A DNA stretch of 64,000 nucleotides from Taxillus chinensis. Its lineage: Eukaryota; Streptophyta; Magnoliopsida; Santalales; Loranthaceae. Below the pieces are notes generated by a model. The model was not told the DNA's origin, made no database searches, and saw only the letters and a program-made list of their open reading frames with translations. The DNA lies in contig CM042086.1 of assembly GCA_023512835.1 (NCBI GenBank), positions 14,830,309 through 14,894,308 of the forward strand, written 5' to 3'. Shown piece by piece: positions 35,901-47,650 of the stretch. The translations under genes and the position numbers were made by a program. The first letter of the stretch is position 1. Each line of letters begins with the position of its first letter.

Positions 35901-38900
35901 TAACAACTTAAGAGAACAATATATTGAATTTTTGAAAGGGTAGAAATGGGGGTTCAAGCGGTTAAGGAGGATGTTTGGGCATTATTGTTTGATGTTTCTG
36001 TTTGTTGTGAGTTCCAAGGCGAGTGGATGGTTTTAGAACTTATTAATTATTATGTTTGGTGTCATTTGTTACCTTGATTTTCTTTCATAAAATATTTTTT
36101 CCTGATAAAAGGTGTCTAACTTAAAATAAAAGTGAATGCAGTTAATTTTCCTGTTCATTCTAAATGATTTTTCTGTTGTTTTACAGATGGAGATGAGTAC
36201 ACTGAAAGAAATGGTTTTGGGTAAACCAGCTCCTTTAGTCAGTACTTTCCGGCTGAGCTACTACTCAATTTTGAACTTAATGAGCCGTGCTGAAGGGCAA
36301 TTCACTGCTGAGCATGTCATCAAAAAATCATTCCACCAATTTCAGTATGAAAAGGTTTCTACCGAGCCCCATGCGTGATTCTGTGTCAATACCATTTTAA
36401 TGATGATTTTCCGTGCCTGTGATTACTATATTTCAGACATTACCAGATATTGGAAAAACAATAGCAAAGCTGGAACAGGAAGCTGTGACGCTTGATGCAT
36501 CAGTAGAGGTGGGCTTTGCGTTCCCTTCCGCCATAATTAACCATCAACTGTTCTTTGGTCCGCAGGGTTTTTTTTTGGTTGACTTTCTCTTTGTTTTAAT
36601 CTGTAGGCTGAAGTAGCTGAATGTCATAAGCTAAAACTTGAATTAAACCAGCTTGAGAAAAAGATGATGGCAGAAATGACAAGACCTGAAAGAGCACTCT
36701 ATTTTCTTATTCCTGGTAGGCTGGTATGTGCGGGCGCTGGTCATACTATACTCCTTTACAATTATAATCTTGAAATCCTTGTCAAATTTAGTGTGGTAGT
36801 TTCCAGTAAGATGATAAATTAGCATGTTTGCATGTGGTTTATTTATGATTTTGTGCAATTCTTGAAGTGCCTTAAAATCCGACCTTACAATTCTTATTTA
36901 TTATTTTTCTTTTTTGAAAATTTCTTTCCAGTAATTATTTTAGATAGTTTTCTCTGTTATAGATGCATATTTTTTTGTTGGACTATAAGATATAAATGAT
37001 ATTTCACATGCAATTTGTAACTCTATTTGCACTTATCATATAAACTTCAGGTTAAGGTAAGGGATGGTGGGACAGATTGGGGTTGGGGAGTGGTGGTCAA
37101 TGTTGTAAAGAAACCTGCAGCAGGGATAGGCACTTTGCTTTCACAGGGTGGTGGCTATATAGTGGATACATTACTTCATTGCTCTGCTGGTTCAGCTGAG
37201 AATGGTTCACGACCAAAACCTTGTCTGCCTCACACTGGGCAACAAGGTGAAATGCATGTGGTGAGTTAATAGTCATATCAATCGGCATGAATATAGTGAA
37301 TTCATGTGTTTTAACTGATCTTAGCATTATTAGATCAATGATATTTAATGCTAATATGATAGTTTGCTTTTTAGGTCCCTGTTCAGTTGTCACTAATTTC
37401 TGCTCTTAGTAAGGTAAGAATAAATATTCCTTCTGACCTTCGTCCGTTGGAAGCCAGGCAGAGTGTATTGCTTGCTGTACAAGGGCTGGAAGACCGTTTT
37501 CCTCATGGATTCCCAAAGCTTAATCCTATTAAGGTATTAGATGATTATTTAAGATATTAAATGGCTGTTTATGTGAAATATCTCTGCTTCTTATGCTTTT
37601 AGCACATTCAATGATGATATGGACTACCGACTACCTTCTTAATCTTGCTTCATTGCAACTATGTTTGGATAGTGAAAGAAATATTTCTTGCACTGCTCTA
37701 GTGCTCTTGCATCTTGGGCTTATATCTAACATATTCTGTTCGACTAGGAAATGGGTATTGAAGATCCTGAATTTGTTCAAGTACAAAATCAAATTGAAGA
37801 TCTAGAGCAGAAGTTATTGTCAAATCCAGTGCACAAGGTTTGCATGTTACTGGGAACCGACTCTCATGCCTCCCATTATTTTTTTTCTTCACGAATTTTA
37901 TAATGAAGTGCATTACCCTGTCAAAATGTCTGGAGAAGCTAATGTTGCTTCACAACATTTCATGGGATTATTATATGTCAGCATCTGTATTTGATTCTTT
38001 GCAGGCTCAAGATCAACACCAGATCAGTTCTTTTAAAAAGAAAAGCTGAAGTGAATCATGAAATTCAACAACTTAAATCCAAAATGCGAGATTCCCAGGT
38101 ATTTCTTTGGGGTTTTTGATTTTTTTTTTGTGTGTGCGGGTGCATGTGTGATGCAAATGAAGATACTGGATGTTGCACAAAATAAGAACAACAATTGGAG
38201 GCAGGGGAGGGCATGATGTGTAACTGATGAAAGTAGTCCCCATTAGGATCACTCGTGAAGTGGTAAACTGGGTATGCAAGAGCTACAAGGGAAAGAACCA
38301 TGTGGGTGTGCATATGCCACTGGCCAGGTGATGGTGCGATTTTAACTGCTGCTATTTCTCCTACAGGTGTAGTGCTAGTTATACTTTTGGGGTTGGGTTT
38401 TAACTTGAGATTGTGAGAACAGTTGGTGGTATTCTTTCCCAATGTATAAAAAAATAAAAAAAGAAATGGTAGGTTAAAATAAAATAAGAGAAGAGAATAG
38501 AAAAGAGGAAAGAACTAGTACATTTAAAAAATGGGGAAAAATAGACCAAAACCTTTATATCAATCCAAGGTTTGAAAGTACAGTTCAAGGTGCTGTGTCT
38601 CCACCTCGAAGTTTAGTCGCGTTGGAATGGGCACTTGAGAATGGAGATCTACTGACACTTGCCTCGATCGGGTGAGGTGGGCTGAGGTGCCCCGTTTTGT
38701 TGCCTTATCTAGAATATGGGATGAGGAGGCTGCCTCTCTCTTCTCGATTAGCCTCCTTTGCCTTTGCTGCCAGTCAACATCATAGAGACATTGCCTTCAT
38801 TGTTATCTCCTTCAACATCTTTCGCCTCCTCACATCTCTCGACATGGCTTTTGTCGTCTCTCTAGCGGCAGCCGGTGTGCCTCTAGCGACAATAGTAGCA

Positions 38901-41900
38901 AGTTATCTTCTTTTACAATAGTGTTGACTTGAACCCACACCGCGACATCGTCACAGGCCCTAATTGCACTATACACCCATGTTGTGTCGCTTGTCGCTAA
39001 TCATGACAAAGCAAACTGTGTCGTTATTACATGCTGGCCAAAGATTGCATTAAAGTGATCTAACTCTTAAAATTGTGTGTCGTCGACCATGAACTATCTC
39101 GCAAGTATGCAACGCATTGGTGACAGGCGGCAATAAACTGTCACTCTATTTTTCTATATATTTATTTGTTTTTTAATTGTAATATATATGTGTTTTCTTA
39201 AAATTATCATTTTTTTATTTTTTTTCAATTATGTTTATTTTGTTAAGAATAGTGGTTGAGGCAGGTTTTTATTTTTATTTTCAATATAAACTTTTTTTAT
39301 TGTTAAAGTAAAAATAATTAATATTTTAGTGTAGTTTGTTCTTTTAAAACTAATTTTACATAATTCTCATTTTATTTTATTTATTTAAAATTTGTTTTTT
39401 GGTCGTTTGTCGTTGAGGTGCTTGTCTCATCGTATGACGTAAGATGTGTACCGCCTTTCGTATTTTGAAATCGGCTTCAATTGTGATCTTTATTCATTCA
39501 TCCAAATCATTGTAAAATTTCTACATGTTATTATAGGTTTTAGGACAATTTCATATTGGAAATCAATTAGTTTTGCAACCAGCAAATAAAAACTTGGTGT
39601 CAAACCAACCATTTCCGATTGACTTTTAGATGGAGGCCTCCGAAATTTGTATCAAAGTAGACAATGAATGTGTTCAGTTTAAAATGTTAGCACAACTCAT
39701 GTTTGTAACTTCCTCAATATATGTATATGGGGTAGAGAAATGTTGGAATTTTAATGTCACATGATTTTAGTAGTTTTGCAATTAATTAATAAGATTTTGG
39801 ATCACCACATTATCAATTGGTTTACGGTGGAAATTTTTAGATTTTACCAATTAGATATCTCACATTACATGTTTGGTTGTCCTATTTTTTGTTTTTATTT
39901 TTTAAATGTGATAGCTGATTTTGAGTATAAGAACTGAAAACTAAAAATAAAAAAATTATTTTTATTTTTGGAGATCTTTAGAATGAAAATAATCTTTTGT
40001 TATTTCTAATTTTCAGTTTTTTATATTCAAAAATAATTATTACATTTTAAAAATAAAAACATAAAATAATATAATTAAACATACTTTCAGTTTTCTAAAA
40101 TTATAAATTGAAATTTAAATAAATGATATAAAAAACTATTTTTCTGATATAGTGAGTTTGAATATAACTCAAAATAATTAAAAGATCTATAGATTGTAAC
40201 ACCTAGTGATTGTATGGATCCCTATGCACTAATTAATCCTAGGGTAGGCTGGGTGTTTAATTCTAATCTAGAACAGAACTGGTGACAGGGTCTTCCTTTT
40301 GGCTTGAATCTGCACCAGAGCATCTCTTGTGCTACAAGCACCACCACCAAGAAACACTGATCTTCATGTGGAATGAGTTCAGTTGTCATGGAATTGAAGA
40401 GATCGAATATTTGTTGGGAAACTCAGATACGGCAGCGATCAATTTCTAGAAAGTGACAAACCTGATCAAAGAAGGCTTAGAGACCAATTTCCGTACGGGT
40501 TCTCTATTCCCTCCTAACTGTGTCTTTGGAGGTGGTCAAGATGAAGCCACAATATGTGATCTGGAAATCATCAAAGCTTGAGTTGGGATATGAAAACTAA
40601 GATTCGAGGAAGCACATTTCTGTGCCTAAGGCTCTTTTTTCTCTTTCCTTTTTTATTCGTTGGGGTGGACTGGAAAAGACACCGGATTTACCATTCTTCT
40701 TTGGATTTTAAGGATATTACTGGAACAAACTGGCTTTAAATTAAACAAGATTCGAATCCTCATTTTTCCAGTAGAGTAGTATATATTCATGGAATGGTCC
40801 TCCATTGGTCCTTAGTGTAAAATAGCATCCCCCTAAAGAGGGAGACTGAGAATTAACTTGTTCAAATTTGAAAAAGAAATATTTTCTTGTTGATTGGTAC
40901 TTCCATGCGAGGACTAATTGGTTTTTTTTTTCTTTCCATTTTTCAGCTTCAAATTTTTCGTGATGAACTCAAAAACCGTTCACGAGTTTTGAGAAAGCTT
41001 GGCCATATTGATGAAGATGGAGTTGTCCAATTGAAAGGACGGGCTGCCTGCTTGATAGACACAGGAGATGAACTGCTTGTTACTGAACTAATGTTCAATG
41101 GTAAATATACAACTGTATTATTGCTCTTGATTACTTGGGAAAATTTAGCTGGCAATAGAAACTTACTGTATACATATATAAAGTACATTTTATTTATATA
41201 AGTTGAAACTCGTCTGGGAAATCAGAGCAGGTAAGTTTGATCATGGTAGGCAAGTCTTTATAGCTAATTAGACCTGCTTCCTGTGTCACTGACTCACTGG
41301 GAGCTGATGAGCCTTGTCATAAGGTCTAACGCTCTAAGCACATCAGCCTCATTCCAGAATGATCTATGTAATGAAAAGTAGTTTTGTAAACAGGTACGTT
41401 CAATGAACTTGATCACCATCAGGTTGCGGCTCTTGCTAGTTGCTTCATTCCTGGAGACAGATCAAGTGAGCAAATACATTTAAGAACTGAGCTTGCTAAA
41501 CCATTACAGCAGCTCCAAGACAGTGCAAGAAGAATAGCAGAGGTTATGTTATATCCTTAAAAGCATATTTTCTTGTGCATAATTAGAATTCCCTGTAAAT
41601 TTCAATTAGAAATATCTCCCTATGTGCAGATACAACATGAATGCAAATTAGATGTAAATGTGGAGGAGTATGTTGACGCAGTTGTGAAACCATATGTGAT
41701 GGACGTTATCTACTGCTGGTCAAAGGTAGTTCATTGTTTTACTGCTAGACTGATTGTTTAGTTTGTCTTAGCATCTCTCCTTGTTTTGGTGGATGACTTG
41801 ATTTTTGTAAAGTAAGTGAACTGACCAATAGGTTGCTCATGAGAAAACAATATGGACTCCGGTAGTAAATTTACTCTTTATTCCTGGGGACTTTTGGCAT

Positions 41901-43266
41901 CAGTCTTTTTTTTTTTTTTTTTAAAATGACATGTAGCCCCATTTTTAATAGCCAATATGACATGTTGTTCTCTCTCTTGTATTCGAACTAGGATCATTCA
42001 TGGTTTTTCTTATCTAGCGCCACTCTTTTATTTGATCGCTTATTTGGATTTACTGTGGCCATTACCAATGTTTTAGCAAAGACTAGCTTTAATTTTTCTA
42101 ATAATTTATTTACGTTCTAACATTTGGTTTGCCGTGTCGGTTAACTTTGTTATTGTGTTAAGCAGTGGTTCGTGCTTTTATGTTTTAATTTGTTGTTCAG
42201 CCTTTCTGTTTTCAATTTTCCACAGGGAGCCACCTTTTCTGAGGTTATGCAAATGACTGATATATTTGAGGGAAGTATTATTAGGCTTGCTAGACGGCTC
42301 AATGAGTTTCTGTGCCAGGTATAATGGGTAATTTTTTAGTGCATGTGTTGTTCTAGATTCCTTAATTACGATTGGTGTTTAATCTTATTATTATTTATGT
42401 ATTTATTTTATCATTTTCCCTTTCTTTACGCTCATTTTTCTGTGTTATATTCTATTAAAATAAATGTGTATGGGGGCTGACATCTGAAACTTTTTGCATG
42501 TTTATTCTTCGAAACTTTGAACTTTAATGTAGCCATTTATTTGGTGTACACTATATTCAGTTTAGACATGTTTGGTCATGCATTTATTGAGTAAAATTGA
42601 TTCAAAGGCAGGAATATTGTACGTGCCTAAATATATTATTCTGGCATCCCTATATAGCCCTAATAGCAAATGGTAATTAAAAATAATAATATCATCGATA
42701 TTAGTTGATATGAAATTGTCTGCGCTGCATTCAGAATTCAAAATTCAGCAGTATGGCCCAGATGATTGAGAACACGGTAGTGTTAGTTTTAAGTTGAGAA
42801 AATCTTAAATTTATATTAAATTTTAATGGCTCGTTGTGTAAAATGTACACTTAGAAAATCTTGGAGGCCTGGTGGACTTGAAAATTATCGAATCCTTTTT
42901 CTACCAAAGAAGATAAATATTATTAGAAATAAAAAAAATAAAATGCACATTACTAAATTGACATGTTTGTGGATCACTATAGGTATTTGGAGGTGCTTAG
43001 GTGAGGTGGCATAAGATAACTGATATAGGAACCTATTAGAGATCTGTAAAAGGCTGTCTATTGAGTGGAAGAGTATAATAATCCTTCGATGCGAGAAAAA
43101 GTCATATGTACATTCTGCTCACTAAATTTTGCTTTTTGTTTGTTTTTTTTAAAAGCTGAGTGCTGCGGCTCATGCTGTTGGAGAAGTTGATTTGGAGAAC
43201 AAGTTCACTGCAGCTGGCGAAAGCCTCCGCCGGGGCATCATGTTTGCAAATTCCTTGTACTTGTAG
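32898..43266 (+). CDS. HEN2: HEN2, MTR4-like DExH-box RNA helicase, 16 exons, two frameshifts as given
   Basis: ATP-dependent RNA helicase that feeds nucleoplasmic RNAs to the nuclear exosome. Exons: 32898-33864, 34615-34929, 35053-35157, 35241-35309, 36187-36354, 36437-36508, 36607-36723, 37051-37260, 37375-37533, 37748-37837, 38005-38098, 40947-41100, 41394-41542, 41630-41725, 42226-42318, 43156-43266; all GT..AG. Corrected length ~988 residues, close to Arabidopsis HEN2. Motifs: Walker A AHTSAGKT (~94-101), FDEIHYM box (~184-190), FLSATMS, motif [11 protein letters not shown] (~463-471); arch/KOW region ~560-790 ([14 protein letters not shown]); C-terminal DSHCT domain ending [13 protein letters not shown]2 rather than MTR4 is supported by the N-terminus ([19 protein letters not shown]) and the Gly/Ser-rich insert before SDIYKIVK. 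As written, an extra T (33421-33425) stops translation after 184 residues and an extra A (38035-38039) breaks exon 11. Confidence 0.95.
33421..33425 (+). other. Apparent +1 indel (T5 run) in HEN2 exon 1
   Basis: The frame closes at TGA 33450-33452. With T4 instead of T5 the frame continues as [19 protein letters not shown], exactly the helicase motif II region, and joins the downstream open frame that runs to the exon 1 donor at 33865. Confidence 0.9.
38035..38039 (+). other. Apparent +1 indel (A5 run) in HEN2 exon 11
   Basis: Exon 11 reads ...ISSFKKKS and stops at TGA 38047-38049. With A4 it continues as [18 protein letters not shown] to the donor at 38099, the sequence expected in HEN2. 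The exon is 94 nt as given and would be 93 nt, keeping phase. Confidence 0.9.
38099..40946 (+). other. Large HEN2 intron 11 with unclassified inserted sequence
   Basis: At 2.8 kb this is by far the longest HEN2 intron. Its left part (38540-39480) has CCTCG/GAGGTG-rich repeat-like sequence and its right part (40230-40700) is less AT-rich with a 60-codon frame lacking an ATG. No family was recognised; inserted repeats are the simplest explanation. Confidence 0.4.
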
Positions 43267-43671
43267 GTCTTTCCTGCAGTTTTGCAGTTGTGAGCATATG
43301 CATGGGCCCGGCTGAAGCAAGATTTTGATGCTGCTGTTGCCTTGTTACATGTGTCGCATTTGCTGTGATCATGCCCCTCTTTGGCCCCATCAATTCAAGC
43401 GCTTTCTAGATTTTGCTTTTTGATGATTTTGCAGCTGCAAAGACGTATTTAATTTTTCTTATTCAGGTTGTAAATGCAAGTAGGGGTTGATTTATGTACA
43501 AAAAAATCAGTTAATTTTGAGGAATGACAGTCGAATCTGTGTTCATAATTTCTCTGGTATGTATTCGAAGCTATAAAGTAGGAGACATTATCTACATTGA
43601 TATTAATCTATTAGACACTTTCAGCCTCTATACCACCCCCCCTCGGCCCCTCCTAGATATGTATTGCGCGC

Positions 43672-43732
<61 letters not shown>

Positions 43733-44750
43733 AAATTCATTTTCTATACCGGTCAAACTTGAACTAAAGTTTGATTGGTTTACACTTCTGAATTTTGTCA
43801 TTATCTTCCATTTCCTTGCTTTTAATCAAATTATTTTTAGCAGCACGTATTTAAGGCACGTGGTTTTATGTACTATTTAGTTTTTATAAAGTTAAATTTT
43901 GTATTATTTTATATTTATAATTAATTTTAAATTAATTGTGCTTAATTGTGATATTTTAAGAGATTATTATTTAATATATATTATTTTACTTTTTTGTATT
44001 TATTTTTATTTTAACATTTCTACTAATTTTATTAATGTTCGAATTGCTTTTGTAATATAGTTTTATTATTTTATAAAGCAACTAACATATTGTTCGTTAT
44101 CGTTGTCGGTAGTTGTGTCGTTCATCTCCAAAATATTAATAAAAATCGCGCGTGAAACCATGAGTATTACCTTGAGTTTTGGAATAGGCCTCGTTTGTTT
44201 TCATGGCTATCGCTAACAAAATAAGTGCTTACTACTTTTTTTAAATAAAAAATTTATAAATTTTTTAAAATAGAAAAAAATATTTAAATGGTAAAATATT
44301 TACCATAACTTGTATAAAATTTAAATGACTAAATCTTAAGTTTTATAAAAATTGACTTATAAATCAAATAACTTTTAACTTATATAAACATTTTTTTGGT
44401 GCTTATAACCAACTTATAAGCATAACCAAACAAAAATAAGCTACTATTACAAGCAGCAAAGTATTATGTTACAAGCATTACAAAGTATTATCTTTTACAA
44501 GCAGCAAAGTATTATAACCAAACAAAAATAAGCCCAATTCGAAATCAGGATGGCTAAAAATGACGGCCGAATTGAGCTAGCACATCAGGTAATCATGCCG
44601 GCCATACAGCCCCAATATTAGCCTACTCCACTCCCATAAATTAATCACCGTACAACTAAAAAAAATAAATATTGCTGAGAAATTGAGAAATCTAAACACC
44701 TCGTGTCTTCTTGATTTCCCAAAGTGGTTGTTGTAGAAGAAAAAGGAATG
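43267..44750. other. Convergent 3' spacer between HEN2 and the FAD oxidoreductase
   Basis: Holds both 3' UTRs and an AT-rich middle. A long TA microsatellite lies at about 43675-43729. No gene was seen between the two convergent stops. Confidence 0.6.
43675..43729. repeat. (TA)n microsatellite
   Basis: About 27 uninterrupted TA units. Confidence 0.95.
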
Positions 44751-47429
44751 CTAAACCAAAACAATGTTGGATTCTTTTTTATTTTTGATGTCTCGTCTTC
44801 CACGAGGTGAGTTCACAAGGATTACCTCTTCACAACAGGACAGCACAGCTTGTGCCATTAATTTCCCAAGCCAGGCATGGTAAAGTAGACCCCTCGCTCC
44901 AAGGCCTCCGAACAACCAGTACTTGCTACTGCAGTTTCCACGCACAAACTCATCAACACAACCCATGAGAGGGAGCGACCCATTCGAAGTGAGTGGTGGC
45001 ATCGCTCTCAATCCTGCACTTGCTCCGATGAAACTCCAACGATTCAGAGATGGATAAATGGCAGATGCCCTTGGTAGAAGCTGTTGAAGGGCACACAAAG
45101 CTTCATCAGACGAGACACTAGGTAAGTGATTTGTTGACATCCACTCCCATGTGGAGCCCAAGCGTAGACTGCGGGAATCCTGGAAAGCAATCCAGGCATC
45201 TGACAAGATTGAGGGGCTCTCATCTGGATAGCCTTCTCTAAAGGAGGAGAAAACATCCAGACAACGGTTAAAAATGGCTTCTCCACAAAAAATGTGCTTT
45301 CCAGCAGCTGTATCTCTATAGTTCTACAAACATAGCCAGGGGCAACACTAACTAAATTGCATTCATAAATTGTAAATTGCTTCCCTTTACCCAATATCAG
45401 GCACCTCTAGATGAGCAATGACACCCCTACATGTTCTCAAAGGAAGTCTCCCGGAGAGCTCAGAAATCACATTTGCTTTGGCGCCTAGACAAATTATTAC
45501 AGCATCGTATCCATCTGAATGCATACAAATATCCACACAATCACTATATTGCCTTCTTCCAAAGAATTTCTAAAGTTTTGAAGATCACACATGAGCTAAT
45601 GTAGTACGTTTGAGAAAAAGTTCCAGCCACCAGTTGAAAAAACTTATAAAAGGAAGAAAGAACAGCAAACGAATCCCACAAACTACCTGCAAACTCAAGT
45701 AGTTTGGCAACAGATGTCTTGTGCAAACAAAACTCTTTCCTACAAAAATTCATCGTGGACTGTTCTCTCACCAAACGTTCGCATGCTAAAAAATAGGCCC
45801 TAAACACTTATTTTATGTTACTGGAATAATAAGAAATAAAATTAGCATTCACGGTAAATGAAGACATGTAACTTATTTGTTGAATTCAAACCTGTAGGTA
45901 GAGTCGAGGATCAATACTAACTGCATCAGGCATATAAAAAGCTGAATTGAATGGCAAACATAATGATGGCACAATAATTTTGGCAGCATCCTTGCAATGC
46001 ACTCTATTCTGCAACTCGCAAGACATTTCTGAGCATTCTAATCAAATAATGCCAGAGACCAAAATTATTGTAATTTCAATATCCTAGAATCTGAAAAATA
46101 GCATTCCCTTGAGAGAATGGATAAAATTACATCATTCAATGCAGTCAAATTCTTCAAGTTCACTGCTGGTCTCAGGATACCCCTGGGACAATTGAGCACA
46201 CAAAACAAGCTCCTGGCTGTCAAAAAGAACTCCAAGATTCTAAATGCATTAAGAAAAAATCAACAGAGAATAGTGGAGTTCAAATCCAGTAGGTTAGCAA
46301 AGAAAACAGTAAATTGTTTAGCAAAAATGAAAAACAACTTGCGCCAGAATCATTCGAAGTTAGGTTGCAAAGTTTGAACATATAGGAACAAGAGACAGAT
46401 GAACTACCTCCCTATGGGCTAGAACAATACGAGCACCCAGCTATTTACAGCTGAGGATTAACTATCCTCAGAGTGCAAGTCACTAAATATTGAAGCATCA
46501 TGTATAAGATTAAAGCAAAGGAAGTTCCAAGAAAACCCATAGAGAAGCTAAAAATTTACAGGAGAAAACCTTCTTTGGATTATGATTCCATTAGAATTTT
46601 CTATGAATTCGCGACTTCTCCACCTTGGTTCCGAGGAATCAATTGCTGCTTGGGCAATCTTCGAAAGCTTTAAACACTCTTCCCAACATTCAGCACCTCG
46701 CCAGAGAGGCTTAACTGCGAGAAGATCATTCAAACTGATGAGCTGCTCAGTTACAAAAGAGCAGTGAATACATATGGGGGAGCACGCGGTAGCCAAATAC
46801 ACAGAAAAGAAAAGGAAAACGAAAAGATAGGAAACATAGAGGTCATCAATTCATGTTTCAAAATGAGCCTACATTTACCTACATTATTAGGTTTAAAAGA
46901 AAAACAAAAACAAAAAAAAAAAAAGTACGCTTAGGGGAATAAGGATGAATGAGTCCGCCAGACACTCCGGACGCACCGCCTCCGACACCCACTTCATCAA
47001 ATACGTCAACTCTCCATATGAAAATCATTACGACTATGCTGCAACAAACAAACAAATAATCAAATATAATTATGTCGCGTAACATAGAAATGACGTGATT
47101 ATTTTTATAACATATTATGATTATCAATAATAAGCACGGAGCGACGGATATAGAGCAAAGTGTACCTGCAACAAGTTCCAAGCCACGGAGAGGCCAGCAA
47201 AACCAGCGCCGAGCACTGCACATCTGCACGAACAAATAATAATAATATTATTATTATATAAAATAGGGTCTAAAAAATTGAGAAACCAACGCAGAAACCT
47301 GAGAGATTGGGGCGAGGTGGAGAAGAACAAGACATGAGTGTTCTTCGGGAGGTGGTTTTCGTGCCCAGCCGAAGCTGAAGAAGGCCGCAATGGCGGCGGC
47401 GATGAGTTGGTGAAGCAGTCGTCGCCCAT
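44751..47429 (-). CDS. FAD-dependent oxidoreductase (DAO superfamily), nine exons, three frameshifts as given
   Basis: Predicted flavoenzyme of the D-amino-acid-oxidase-like fold, resembling the oxidoreductase half of bacterial MnmC; its plant substrate is not known to me. Exons in coding order: 47429-47299, 47223-47166, 47038-46929, 46714-46570, 46182-46131, 46037-45892, 45799-45687, 45514-45391, 45237-44751. The dinucleotide-binding motif GAGFAG (residues 49-54) follows a Ser/Pro-rich N-terminus that could be an organelle transit peptide. Later signatures: GGGASGVSGGLIHPYSPK, PLWRGAECWEECLKL, YDAVIICLGAK, SGRLPLRTCRGVIAHL, DAWIAF, SAGLRAMPPLTSNGSLPLMG, LFGGLGARGLLYHAWLGKLM. Exon phases give 454 residues once three indels are allowed: extra G at 47014-47015, a missing base around 45993-45997, extra T in the run at 45788-45793. 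Without correction it is broken in exon 3. It is convergent with HEN2. Confidence 0.85.
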
Positions 47430-47500
47430 TCCCAAAATAGAAAGCTAGGATTAGGGTTATGGTTAGGGACAAGAACGGACGGAGGCATCCCCAATTCCAC

Positions 47501-47532
47501 TGTGGCTGTGGCTGTGGCTGTGGCTGTGGCTG
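47501..47532. repeat. (TGTGGC)n hexanucleotide repeat
   Basis: Just over five TGTGGC units about 70 bp upstream of the FAD oxidoreductase start codon. Confidence 0.95.
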
Positions 47533-47619
47533 CTCTGCGTTTCGCAGAGAGACAAGCAGCCGAGGCCGAGCTGATGATGAGTCCACTCCCGGGGCGGCCG
47601 GGTGGTCGTTGCTTATTTC

Positions 47620-47650
47620 AAAACGGCGTCGTTTATGAGAATCACACGTG
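47620..47650 (-). promoter_or_regulatory. Candidate promoter motifs: AAAACGGCGTCGTTT and a G-box
   Basis: AAAACGGCGTCGTTT (47620-47634) is a quasi-palindrome, and CACGTG (47645-47650) is a G-box core bound by plant bHLH and bZIP factors. Both lie ~190-220 bp upstream of the minus-strand start codon. Function is inferred from motif and position only. Confidence 0.35.

Noticed and set aside
40267..40449. 60-codon open stretch in HEN2 intron 11
   Set aside because: No ATG near its start, no recognisable family, and HEN2 exons 11 and 12 join correctly without it.
40748..40758. GATTCGAATCC resembling a tRNA B box
   Set aside because: No A box at the right distance and no cloverleaf arms could be drawn, so not a tRNA or a clear SINE.
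41290..41350. TGATGA/CTGA-like words in HEN2 intron 12 suggesting a C/D snoRNA
   Set aside because: No proper D box spacing and no terminal stem.
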